DNA of 64,000 bases from Cryptomeria japonica (Eukaryota; Streptophyta; Pinopsida; Cupressales; Cupressaceae), in assembly GCF_030272615.1 (NCBI RefSeq), contig NW_026729142.1, positions 62,001 through 126,000 of the forward strand, in the 5' to 3' direction. Below the pieces are notes generated by a model that worked only from the letters and a program-made list of their open reading frames with translations, was not told the origin of the DNA and ran no database searches. A program made the translations under genes and the position numbers. Of this stretch, positions 1 through 11,452 are shown piece by piece (the first letter of the stretch is position 1; each line of letters starts with the position of its first letter).

Positions 1-1035
1 ACCTTGTTGTGTCTCCAAACACTAATTTTTATGCTCCAAAAATGATGATTTTGAGGCACAACCTCCGAAATGAGGTTCTAAGAACACTATATTTGTCAAA
101 ATCTTGTTTTGATGCTATCAGCTTGACAATCGAGACTTGTATCTTGAAACCTTGTTGTGCCTTTAAACATTGATTTTGATGTTTTGAAACTGGAGCTTTC
201 GAGCCACACACTGCGAAACGAGGTTCTAAGAGCACGATGCACATCAAAATCACGTTTCGACACTACAGGCTCCAAAATAGGGACTTTCGTCTTGAATGCT
301 TGTTGTGCCTCCAAAGACCAATTTTGATGCTTTGAAACATTGTTGTGCCTGCAAACATCGATTTTGATTCTCCAAAATTGGGGCTTTTGAGGCACAATTT
401 CTAAAATAGGGTTCTAAGAGCACAATATGAATCAAAATTGAATTTTGATGTTACTGGCTCTAGAATTGGGGCTTGCATCTTGAAACGTTGTTGTGCCAAA
501 CAACAATAATTTTGATGCTCCGAAACCGGGGCTTTCGAGGCACAAGCTTTGAAATGAGGTTCTAAGAGCATGATGTACGCGAAAATCAGATTTTGCCGCT
601 ATTGACTCTAGAATCAGGACTTCAATCTTGAAACCTTGTTGTGCCTACAAACATTGATTTTGATGCTACCGGCTCTAGAATCGGGGCTTCCATCTTGAAA
701 CCTTGTTGTTCCTCCAAACATTGGTTTTGATGCTCAAAAACTGGGTCTTTCGAGGCACAAGCTCCGAAATGAGCTTCTAAGAGAATGATGTGTGTCAAAA
801 TGGAATTTTGATGCTACAGGCTCTAGAATAGGGACTTGATAATTTAAACCTTGTTGTGCCTCCAAACACTGATTTTCATGTTCCAAAATCAGGGCTTTCA
901 AGGCACAAGCTCTGAAATGAGGTTCTAAGAGCACGATGTACATCAAAATTGTGATTTGACGCTATCGACTCTAGAATTGGGACTTGTGTCTTGAAACATT
1001 GTTGTGCCTCCAAAGACTAATTTTTATGCTCAAAA
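1..1035 (-). repeat. 148-bp satellite array, block 1 (minus orientation)
   Basis: Seven diverged monomers of the satellite in reverse orientation. Each shows the reverse-complement landmarks: CTTGTTGTGCCTCCAAACA, then GATTTTGATGCTCC, then GAGGTTCTAAGAGCACGATG. Classes can be read from private words: a G-type copy at the left edge (GTTCTAAGAACAC, CAGCTTGACAATC), then F-, D-, C- and B-like copies. The array continues past the window edge. Short open frames here are by-products of the repeat and change frame at each monomer, because 148 is not a multiple of 3. Orientation flips at about 1,035. Confidence 0.9.
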
Positions 1036-4000
1036 GCCTCATGTTTGGAGCTTGTGCCTTGAAAACCCTAATTTTGGAACATCAAAATCATTGTTTGGAG
1101 GCACAATAAGGTTTCAAGATGCATGTCGCGATTCTCGTGTTGGTAGCATCAAAATTTGATTTTGATGCACATCGTTCTTTTAGAACCTTGTTTCAAAGCT
1201 TGCACCTCAAACACCCCGGTTTCAGAACATCAAAATTGGTGTTTGGAGGCACAACAAGGTTTCAAGTTGCAAGTCCCAATTCTAGAGCCAGTAGTGTCAA
1301 AATGCGATTTTGAAGGAAATTGTGGCTTAGAACCTTATTTAGGAGCTTGTCCCTTGAAAGCCCCGGTTAGGGAGCATCAAAATTGGTGTTTGGAGGCACA
1401 AGGTTGAAAGAAGCAAGTCGCGATTTCGGAGGCGGCAGCGTAAAAATGTGATTTTGACGTACATGGTATTCTTAGAGCATCGTTTGCGGAGCTTGTGCAT
1501 TGAAAGCCCCAATTTTTAAACATCGAAATCAGTGTTTGGAGGCACAACAAGGTTTCAAGATGCAAGTCTCGATTCTAGAGTCAATAGCGTTAAAATCTGA
1601 TTTTGGTGCACATCGTGCTCTTCGATCCTCATTTCGAAGCTTGTGCCTCGAAAGCCCCGGTTTCAGAGCATCAAAATCAATGTTTTTTGGCACAACAAGG
1701 TTTCATGATGCAAGCCTCGATTCTAGAGCCAGTAGAATCAAAATTCAATTTTGATTTACATTGTTCTCTTAGAACCCTGTTTTAGAAATTGTGCCTCAAA
1801 AGCCCCAGTTTTGGATCATCAAAATCAATGTTTGGAGGCACAATAAGGTTTCAAGATGCAAGTCCTGATTCTAGAGCCGGTAGCATCAAAATTTGATTTT
1901 TAGGCACATCATGCTCTTAGAACCTTGTTTTGGAGCTTATGCCTTAGAATATTTGGTTTCAAGATAGAAGTCTTGATTCTCAAGCTGGTAGCGTCAAAAC
2001 ATGATTTTGACAAACATCGTGTTCTTAGAACCTCATTTCGGAAGTTGTGCCTCAAAAGCCTCGTTTTTGGAGCATAAAAATTAGTGTTTGGAGGCACAAC
2101 AAGGTTTCAAGACACAAGTCCAAATTCAATTTTGATGCACGTTGTGCTCTTAGAACCTTGTTTTAGAAATTGTGCCTCAAAAGCCCCAGTTTTGGAGCAT
2201 CAAAATCGATGTTTGGAGGCACAACAAGGTTTCAAGATGCAAGTCCTTATTCTGGAGCTGGTAGCGTCAAAATTTGATTTTAACGCACATCATGCTCTTA
2301 GAACCTTGTTTTGAGCTTATCCCTCAAAATCTTTGGTTTTGAAACATAGAAATTGGTGTTTGGAGGCAGAACAAGCTTTCAAGACACAAGTCCCTATTTC
2401 GGAGCATGTAGTGTCAAAACATGATTTTGAGGCACATCATTCTCTTAGAACCTCATTTCGAAGCATGTGGCTCAAATGCTCTAGTTTCAAAACATCAAAA
2501 AGAATGTTTAAAGGCACAACCAGGTTTCAAGACACAAGTCCTGATTCTCAAGATTGGAGCATAAAAACACGATTTGTACAAACATGGCGTTCTTAGAACC
2601 TGATTTTAGATGTTGTGCCTCAAAAGCCTCATGTTTGGAGCATAAAAATTAGTGTTTGGAGGCACAACAAATTTTCAAGGCACAAGTCCCAAATCCAGAG
2701 TCGGTAGCGTCAAAACGCAATTTTGATGTACATCGTGCTCTTAGAACCTCATTACGGAGCTTGTGCCTTGAAATCCCCAGTTTTGGAGTATCAAAATCAG
2801 TGTTTTGATGCACAACAAGGTTTCAAGATGCGAGCCACGATTCTAGAGCTTGCAACATCAAAATTCAATTTTGATCCACATTGTGCTCTAATAACCCTGT
2901 TTTGGAGCATCAAAATCGATGTTTGGAGGCACAAAAAGGTTTCAAGATGCAATTGTTGATTCTGGAGCCGGTGGTGTCAAAATTTGATTTTGACGCACAT
3001 CGTGGTCTTAGAACCTTGTTTTGAAGCATCAAAATTGGCGTTCGGAGGTAGAACAAGCTTTCAAGATGCAAGTCCCTATTCCGGAGCCTGTAGTGTCAAA
3101 ATGTTATTTTGATTCACATTGTGCTCTTAGAACCTCATTTCAGAGCATGTGGCTCGAAAGCTCCAGTTTCAAAACATGAAAATCAATGTTTAAAGGCACA
3201 ATAAGGTTTCACGACACAAGTCCTGATTCTCAAAATGATAGCGTCAAAACACAATTTTGACAAACATGGTGTTCTTAGAACCTCATTTCGGAGGTTGTGC
3301 CTCAAAAGCCTCGTTTTTGGAGCATAAAAATTAGTGTTTGGAGGCACAATAAGGTTTCAAGACACAAGTCCCAATTCTACAATCAGTAGCGTCAAAACGC
3401 AATTTTGATGTACATTGTGCTCTTAGAACCTCATTTCGGAGCTTGTGTCTTGGAAGCCCTGATTTCGCAACATCAAAATTATTGTTTGGAGGCACAACAA
3501 GGTTTCAAGATGCAAGTCCCGATTCTCGTGCCGGTAGCATCAAAATTCAATTTTGATGCACATCGTTCTCTTAGAACCTTCTTTCAAAGCTTGCACCCCG
3601 AACGCCCCGGTTTCAGAATATCAAAATTGGTGTTTGGAGGCACAATAAGGTTTCAAGATGCAAGTCCCAATTCCAGAGCCGGTAGTGTCAAAATGCGATT
3701 TTGAAGCACATCGTGCTCTTAGAACCTTATTTAGGAGCTTGTCCCTAGAAAGCCCGGGTTTTCGAGCACCAAAATTGGTATTCGGAGGCACAAGGTTGTA
3801 AGACACAAGTCGCGATTTCGGAGCTGGTAGCATCAAAACGTGATTTTGATGCACATGGTGCTCTTAGAACCTCGTTTACGGAGCTTGTGCCTTGAAAGCT
3901 CTAGTTTCAAAACATCAAAATTAATGTTTAAAGCCATAACAAGGTTTCAAGACACAAGTCCTGATTCTCAAGCTGATAGCGTCAAAACACGATTTTGACA

Positions 4001-5861
4001 AATATGGTGCTCTTAGAGCCTCATTTCAGAGGTTGTGCCTCAAAAGCCTCGTTTTTGGAGTATAAAAAAATAGTGTTGGAGGCACAACAAGGTTTCAAGA
4101 CGCAAGTCCCATTTGCAGAATCGGTAGCGTCAAAACGCAATTTTGTAGTACATCGTGCTCTTAGAACCTCATTTCTAAGATTGTGCCTTGAAAGCCCTGA
4201 TTTTGGAACATGAAAATCAATGTTTGGAGGCACAACAAGGTTTCAAGAAGCAAGTCCCTATTCTGGAGCCTGTAGTGTCAAAACTCTATTTTGATGCACA
4301 TCATTCTCTTAGAAGCTCATTTCGGAGCTTGTGCCTATAAAGACTCAGTTTTTGAAAATCAATGTTTGGAGGCATAGCAAGGTTTCAAGATGTAAGTACT
4401 GATTTTAGAGTCAATATCATCAAAATCAAATTTTGGCGCACATCATGCTCTTAGAACCTCATTTCAAAGCATCAAAATCAGTGTTTTGAGGAAGAACAAG
4501 GTTTCAAGATGCAAGCCCCGATTCAAGAGCCGGCAGCATCAAAATTCAAGTTTGATGCACATTGTGCTCTTAGAACCCTATTTTAGAAATTGTGCCTCAA
4601 AAGCCCTAGTTTTGGTGCATCAAAATAGATGTTTGGAGGCACAACAAGGTTTCAAGATGCAAGTCCTGATTCTAGAGCCGGTAGCATCAAAATTTGATTT
4701 TGACACACATCGTGTTCTTAGAACCTTGTTTTGGAGCTTATGCCTCAAAATTTTCAGTTTCGAAGCATCAAAATTGGTGTTTGGAGGCACAACAAGTTTT
4801 GAAGACGCAAGTCCCTATTCCAAAGCCTGTAGTGCTCTTAGAACCTCATTTCAGAGCGTGTGGCTTGAAAGCTCCAGTTACAAAACATCAAAATAAATGT
4901 TTAAAGGCACAACAAGGTTTCAAGAGGGAAATCCCGATTCTCAAGCTGATAGCGTCAAAACACCATTTTGACAAACATGGTGTTCTTAGAACCCCATTTC
5001 AGAGGTTGTGCCTCAAAAGCCTCCTTTTTTGGAGCATAAAATTAGAGTTTGGAGGCACAACAATGTTTCAAGTTACAAGTCCCAATTCTAGAGTCGGTAG
5101 CATCAAAATGCAATTTTAATGTACATCAAAATCTGATTTTGGTGCACATCGTGCTCTTAGAACCTCATTTCAAAGCTTGTGCCTCGAAAGCCCCAATTTT
5201 GGAGCATCAAAATCATTGTTTCGAGGCACAACAAGGTTTCAAGATGCAAGCCCTGATTCTAGAGCCAGTATCATCAAAATTCAATTTTGATGCACATTGT
5301 GCTCTTAGAACCCTATTTTGGAAATTGTGCCTCAAAAGCCCCAATTTTGGAGCATCAAAATCGATGTTTGGAGGCACAACAAATTTTCAAGATGCAAGTC
5401 TCGATTCTAGAGTCAATAGCGTCAAAATCTGATTTTGGTGCACATCGTGCTCTTAGAACCTCATTTCGAAGCTTGTGCCTGAAAAGCCCCGGTTTCAAAG
5501 CATCAAAATTAGTGTTTCAAGGCACAACAAGGTTTCCAGATGCAAGCCCCGATTCTAGAGCCAGTAGCATCAAAATTGTTGCACATTGTGCTCTTAGACC
5601 CCTATTTTAGAAATTGTACCTCAAAAGCCCCAGTTTTGGAGCATCAAAATCGATGTTTGGTGGCACAACAAGGTTTAAAGATGCAAGTCCTACTTCTGGA
5701 GCCGGTAGCGTCAAAATTTGATTTTGACGCACATTGTTCTCTTAGAACCTTGTTTTGGAGCTTATGCCTCAAAATCTTTGGTTTTGAAACATCAAAATTG
5801 GTTTTGAAGCACAAGAAGCTTTCAAGACGCAAGTCCCTATTCTAGAGCCTGTAGTGTCAAA

Positions 5862-6340
5862 ACATGATTTTGATGCACATCATGCTCTTAGAATCTCATT
5901 CGCAATGTGTCGCTCAAAAGCTCCAGTTTCAAAACATCAAAATCAATGTTTAAAGGCACAACAAGGTTTCAATACACAAGTCTCAATTATCAAGCTGATA
6001 GCGTCAAAACACGATTTTGACAAACATGGTGTTCTTAGAACCTTATTTTGGAGGTTGTCCTTCAAAAAGCCTCATTTTTGGAGCATAAAAATTAGTGTTT
6101 GGACGCACAACAAGGTTTCAGGACACAAGTCCCAATTCCAGAGTCGGTAGCGTCAAAATTCAATTTTGATGTACATCATGCTCTTAGAATGTCATTTTAG
6201 AGCTTGTGCCTTGAAATCCCCGATTGTAGAGCCAGTAGCATCAAAATTCAATTTTGATTCACATTGTCCTCTTAGAACCCTATTTTAGAAATTGTGCCAC
6301 AAAAGCCCCAGTTTTGGAGCATCAAAATCGATGTTTGGAG
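5862..6340 (+). repeat. Local tandem duplication, copy 1 (offset 680 bp)
   Basis: Matches 6,542-7,020 at offset 680. The shared marker is an F copy with a deletion giving CTCATTCGCAATGTGTCGC, followed by a G copy with CTTATTTTGGAGGTTGTCC and an A/D fusion with CCCCGATTGTAGAGCC. The last two are rare elsewhere, so the similarity is not just class membership. Confidence 0.8.
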
Positions 6341-6541
6341 GCACAACAAGGTTTCAAGACACAAGTCCCAATTCCAGAGTCGGTAGCATCAAAACACAAT
6401 TTTGATGTACATTATGTTCTTAAAACCTCATTTCAGAGCTTGTGCCTTGAAAGCCTTGATTTTGGAACATCGAAATCAATGTTTTGAGACACAACAAGGT
6501 TTCAAGAAGCAAGTCCCAATTCCAGGGCCTAATGTGTCGAA

Positions 6542-7020
6542 AATCCATTTTGATGCACATCATGCTCTTAGAATCTCATTCGCAATGTGTCGCTCAAAAG
6601 CTCTAGTTTCAAAACATCAAAATCAATGTTTAAAGGCACAACAAGGTTTCAAGACACAAGTCTTGATTATCAAGCTGATAGCGTCAAAACACGATTTTGA
6701 CAAACATGGTGTTCTTAGAACCTTATTTTGGAGGTTGTCCCTCAAAAGCCTCACTTTTGGAGCATAAAAAATAGTGTTTGGAGGCACAACAAGGTTTCAG
6801 GACACAAGTCCCAATTCCAAAGTCGGTAGCGTCAAAATTCAATTTTGATGTACATCATGCTCTTAGAATGTCATTTTAGAGCTTGTGCCTTGAAATCCCC
6901 GATTGTAGAGCCAGTAGCATCAAAATTCAATTTTGATTCACATTGTCCTCTTAGAACCCTATTTTAGAAATTGTGCCTCAAAAGCCCCAGTTTTGGAGCA
7001 TCAAAATCAATGTTTGGAGG
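6542..7020 (+). repeat. Local tandem duplication, copy 2 (offset 680 bp)
   Basis: Second member of the 680-bp offset pair. It carries the same deleted F copy (CTCATTCGCAATGTGTCGC at 6,577) and the same A/D fusion. A few substitutions separate the copies. Confidence 0.8.
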
Positions 7021-10000
7021 CACAACAAGGTTTCAATATGCAAGTCCCGATTCTAGAGTCAATAGTGTCAAAATCTAATTTTGGCGCACATCGTGATCTT
7101 AGAATCTCATTTCGAAGCTTGTGCCTCGAAAGCCCTGGTTTTGGAGCATCAAAATCATTGTTTTGAGGCACAACAAGGTTTCAAGATGCAAGACCCGATT
7201 GTAGAGCCAGCATCCAAGTTTAATTTTGATACACATTGTGATCTTAGAACCCTATTTTAGAAATTGCCTCAAAAGCCCCGGTTGTGGAGCATCAAAATTG
7301 ATGTTTGGAGGCACAACAAGGTTTAAAGATGCAAGTCCTAATTATGGAGCCGGTAGTGTCAAAGTTTGATTTTGATGCACATCGTACTCTTAGAACCTCG
7401 TTTTGGAGCTCATGCCTCAAAATCTTTGGTTTCGAAGCATCAAAATTGGTGTTTGAAGGCACAACAAGCTTTCAAGAGGGAAGTCTCTATTCCGGAGCCT
7501 CTAGTGTCAAAACGTGATTTTGATGCACATCGTGCTCTTAGAACCTCGTTTTGGAGCATGTGGATCGAAAGCTCCAGTTTCAAAACATAAAAATCAATGT
7601 TTAAAGGCACAATAAGGTTTCACGACAAAAGTCTCGATTCTCAAGCTGATAGCATGAAAACATGATTTTGACAAACATGGTGTTCTTAGAACCTCATTTC
7701 GGAGGTTGTGCCTCAAAAGCCTCATTTTTGGAGCATAAAAATTAGTGTTTGGAGGCACAACAAGGATTCAAGACACAAATCCCAATTCCAAAGTCGGTAG
7801 CGTCAAAACATAATTTTGATGTACATGATGCTCTTAGAACCTCATTTCGGAGCTCGTTCCTTAAAAGCCTTGATTTTGGCACACATCGTGCTCTTAGAAC
7901 CTCATTTCAAAGCCTGTGCCTCGAAAGCCTCAGTTTCGGAGCATAAAAATCAGTATTTTTTGGCACAAAGTTTCAAGATGCAAGTCCCGATTCTAGAGAC
8001 AGTAGCATCAAAATTCAATTTTGATGCACATTGTGCTCTTAGAACCCCATTTTAGAAATTGTGCCTCAAAAGCCCTAATGTTTTAGCATCAAAATCAATG
8101 TTTGAAGGCACAACAAGGTTTCAAGATGTAAATCCTGATTCTGGAGCCGGTAGCGTCAACATTTGATTTTGACGCACATTGTGCTCTTAGAACCTTGTTT
8201 TGGAGCTTATGCCTCAAAATCTTTGGTTTTGAAGCATCAAAATTGGTGTTTGGAGGCACAACAAGCTTTCAAGACGCAAGTCCCTATTCCGGAGCATTTA
8301 GTGTCAAAACATGATTTTGATGCATCACGCTCTTAAAACCTCATTTCAGAGAGTGTGTGGCTCGAAAGCTCCAGTTTCAAAACATCAAAATCAATGGTTA
8401 AAGGCACAACAAGGTTTCACGACACAAGTCCTGATTCTCAAGCTGATAGTGTTAAAATACTATTTTGACAAACATGGTGTTCTTGGAAGCTCATTTCAGA
8501 GGTTGCGCCTCAAAAGCCTCATTTTTGGAGCATAAAAATTAGTGCTTGTGCCTTGAAAGCCCTGATTTTGGAAGATCAAAATCAATGTTTTGAAGCACAA
8601 TAAGATTTCAAGATGCAGGTCCTGATTCTAGAGTAAAAAGCGTCAAAATTTGATTTTGGCGCAAATCGTGCCCTTAGAACCTCATTGCGTAGCTTGTGCC
8701 TCGAAATTCCCAGTTTTGGAGCTTCAAAATCAGTTTTTTTTTGCACAACAAGGTTTCAAGATGCAAGCCTCGATTCTAGAGCCAATAGCATCAAAATTCA
8801 ATTTTTATGTACAATGTGCTCTTAGAATCTTGGTTTAGAAATTGGGCTTTAAAAGCCCTAGTTTTGGAGCATCAAAATCGATATTTGGAGGCTAAACAAG
8901 GTTTCAAGATGCAAGTCCTGATTCAGGAGCCGGTAGCATCAAAATTTGATTTTGGCGCACATCGTGCTCTTACAACCTTGTTTTGGTGCTTATGCCTCAA
9001 AATCTTTGGTTTCGAAGAATTAAAATTGGTGTTTGGAGGCACAACAAGCTTTCAAGACGCAAGTCCCTATTCGTGTTAAAACATGATTTTGATTCACATC
9101 ATGCTCTTAGAACCTCGTTTTGGAGCGTGTGGCTCCAAAGCTCCACTTTCAAAACATCAAAATCAATGCTTAAAGGCACAACAAGGTTTCACGACACAAG
9201 TCTTGATTCTCAAGCTGATAGCGTTAAAACACTATTTTGACAAACATGGTGTTCTTAGAACCTCATTCCGGAGGTTGTGCCTCAAAAGCCTCATTTTTGG
9301 AGCATAAAAATTAGTGTTTGGAGGCACAACAAGGTTTCAAGAAACAAGTCCCAATTCAAAGTTGGTAGCGTCAAAACGTAATTTTGATGTACATTATGCT
9401 CTTAGAACCTCATTTCGGAAGTTGTGCTCTTAGAACCTCATTTTGGAGCTTGTGCTCTTTAAACCTCATTTTGAAGCTTGTGCCTCAAAAGCCCCGGTTT
9501 CAAAGTTTCAAAATCAGTGTTTTGAGGCACAACAAGGTTTCAAGATGCAAGCCCTGATTCTAGACCCGGTAGCATCAAAATTTGATTTTGACACACATCG
9601 TGCTCTTAGAACCTTGTTTTGGAGCTTATGCCTCAAAATCATTGGTTTCGAAGCATCAAAATTGCTGTTTGGAGGCACAACAAGCTTTCAAGACGCAAGT
9701 CCCTATTCCGGAGGCCGTAGTGGCAAAACGGGATTTTCATGCACATTGTGCTCTTAGAACCTCATTTCGGAGCGTGTCGCCTGAAAGCTCTAGTTTTAAA
9801 ACATAAAAATCAATGTTTAAAGGCACAACAAGGTTTCAAGACACAAGTCCCAATTCTCAAGCTGATAGTGTCAAAACACGATTTTGACAAACATGGTGTT
9901 CTTAGAACCTCATTTCAGAGGTTGTGCCTCAAAAGCCTCATTTTTGGAGCATAAAAATTAGTGTTTGGAGGCACTAGAAGGTTTCAAGACACAATCCTCA

Positions 10001-10662
10001 ATTCCAGAGTCGATAGCATCAAAATGCAATTTTGATGTACATCGTGCTCTCTAGAGTCGGTAGTGTCAAAACAAAATTTTGATGTACATCGTGCTGTTAG
10101 AACTTCATTACGGAGCTTGTGCCTTGAAAGCCCTGATTTTGGAACATCAAAATCAGCGTCAAAATCAATGTTTTGAGGCACAACAGGTATTCAAGATGCA
10201 AGCCCCGATTCTAGAGCCAGTAGCATCAAAATTCAATTTTTGATGCACATTGTGCTCTTAGAACCCTGTTTTAGAAATTGTGCCTCAAAAGCCCCAGCTT
10301 TGGAGTATCAAAATCAATGTTTGGAGGTGAAACAAGGTTTGAAGATGCAAGTCGTGTTTCTAGAGCCGGTAGCGTCAAAATTTGATATTGACGCACACTG
10401 CGCTCTTAGAACCTTGTTTCGGAGCTTATGCCTCAAAATCTTCGGTTTCGAAGCATCAAAATTGGTGTTTGGAGAGGCACAACAAGGTTTCAAGATGCAA
10501 GTCCCTATTTGAGAGCCTATAGTGTGAAAACATGATTTTGATGCACATCGTGCTCTTAGAACCTTGTTTCAGAGCATGTGGCTCGAAAGCTCCAGTTTCA
10601 AAATATCAAAATCAATGTTTGAAGGCACAACAAGGTTTCACAACCCAAGTCCCAAATTTCAA

Positions 10663-10667
10663 GCTGA
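10663..10667. other. Target-site duplication GCTGA, left of solo LTR copy 1
   Basis: GCTGA directly precedes the TG of the LTR and recurs after its terminal CA at 11,453-11,457. The same pentamer exists once in uninterrupted G-class monomers (CAAGCTGATAGCG), so removing the LTR and one copy restores a normal monomer. Confidence 0.88.
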
Positions 10668-11452
10668 TGTTAGCATTCCCAAAGATACTGAGAGAGGGGG
10701 GTGAATCAGTATTTGACCAGTATAATAATTTTCTTAAGTTATAACATGAAAAGCATATCAAAACTGTGTACCAGAAAACCAAAAATAATGCAATAAAGAA
10801 GAATAATAACCATAGCATAAGAAACACACTGTAACACAATATTTTAATGAGGAAACCCGGTGTGGGAAAAACCTTGGTGGGATTTGTGACCCACAATATT
10901 CACTTACTGGCCAATAAGAGAATATTATTGCTTACAATAGGGTCCTGCACATGCAGGAAGGCCAAGTGCCTAGAGCTCACTGCTCAATTACAAAGAAGTC
11001 ACATTGACTTACAAAAATGGATATACAAATCCAATGTCTTGTACTGCTTCAGATTAGCATCCACTATGCCAGATTCAGTGTCAGTTTAAGCTCTGCTACA
11101 TACATAAACCCTTATCCAATAATTCACATATTAGGTCAGCAATTATCTTTCCATACTTCGTGTTCTAAATGATCTACAATGATCTCATACATATATGAGT
11201 CATATTACAATCCGCCAAGTCGGCTTACAAAAAGATTTTACAATTAATTACAAAATATATATACACAAAATTCCTCTCAGCCATGGTACCGATAATCTTT
11301 TTTTTCGGTGTCGATGATCTGTATGTCGGTGTAGAGTCTGCCAGTGCCGGTGCCTGTGTCTACCTACCGCTATCACATAATTGTAAGGTTGCCATCAATG
11401 ACAATACCTTCAGTCACATACACTTTCTCATTGGAGTGTGCATTTGCCAACA
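10668..11452 (-). mobile_element. Solo LTR, Ty1/copia-like, copy 1
   Basis: A 785-bp non-satellite segment with ends TGTTAGC...GCCAACA (TG...CA with a short imperfect terminal inverted repeat). It is flanked on both sides by GCTGA, a 5-bp target-site duplication (10,663-10,667 and 11,453-11,457) that splits a G-class monomer inside its AGCTGATAGC word. Read on the minus strand it looks like a whole LTR: a TATATATATTTTG box near 11,254-11,264, then a long transcribed part, and near the end ATTCACCCCCCTCTC (about 10,690-10,706), a sequence I associate with plant copia U5 ends. There is no second LTR, primer-binding site, gag or pol nearby, so it is a solo LTR. An apparent 94-residue hydrophobic minus-strand frame at 10,612-10,896 runs out into satellite and is not a gene. 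The superfamily is inferred from recall, not from a search. Confidence 0.85.
11254..11264 (-). promoter_or_regulatory. Probable TATA box of solo LTR copy 1
   Basis: On the minus strand this reads as a TATATATAT run followed by TTTG, about 190 bp inside the LTR's minus-strand 5' end. That is a plausible U3/R position for a copia LTR. Copy 2 keeps the same motif at about 38,698-38,708. Functional status is unknown. Confidence 0.45.

Larger units (their letters stand above)
1035..10667 (+). repeat. 148-bp satellite array, block 2 (plus orientation)
   Basis: About 65 monomers in plus orientation, starting from a truncated A-type copy at the orientation switch and passing through H, I, J, C, D and E copies (about 1,094-1,950). 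Monomers begin near CAAGGTTTCAAG and end in GTTTGGAGGCACAA. Divergence between neighbours is high, while copies of one class far apart are similar, which is the mark of a higher-order repeat. Several copies are fused or shortened, for example an E-to-G fusion near 1,950 and a partial internal duplication of an A copy at about 10,036-10,094. The block ends at the target-site duplication of the solo LTR. Confidence 0.93.

Noticed and set aside
1610-1650. Pol III B-box-like word (reverse complement GGTTCGAAGAGCAC in some monomers), hinting at a tRNA-derived SINE origin
   Set aside because: Only the first half of the B box matches, most copies read GGTTCTAAGAG, and no A box is seen at the expected distance.
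10612-10896. Hydrophobic 94-codon minus-strand frame resembling a small membrane protein (also 38,111-38,338)
   Set aside because: It lies in the T-rich U5 part of the solo LTR and extends into satellite; copy 2 has a shifted and shorter version. The hydrophobicity reflects T-rich codons.
10669-11451. DNA transposon or MITE with GTT...AAC ends and a 7-bp duplication AGCTGAT
   Set aside because: The flanks can be parsed that way, but terminal complementarity is then poor. The parse TGTT...AACA with 5-bp GCTGA gives canonical LTR ends plus a TATA box and U5-like end in the right order.
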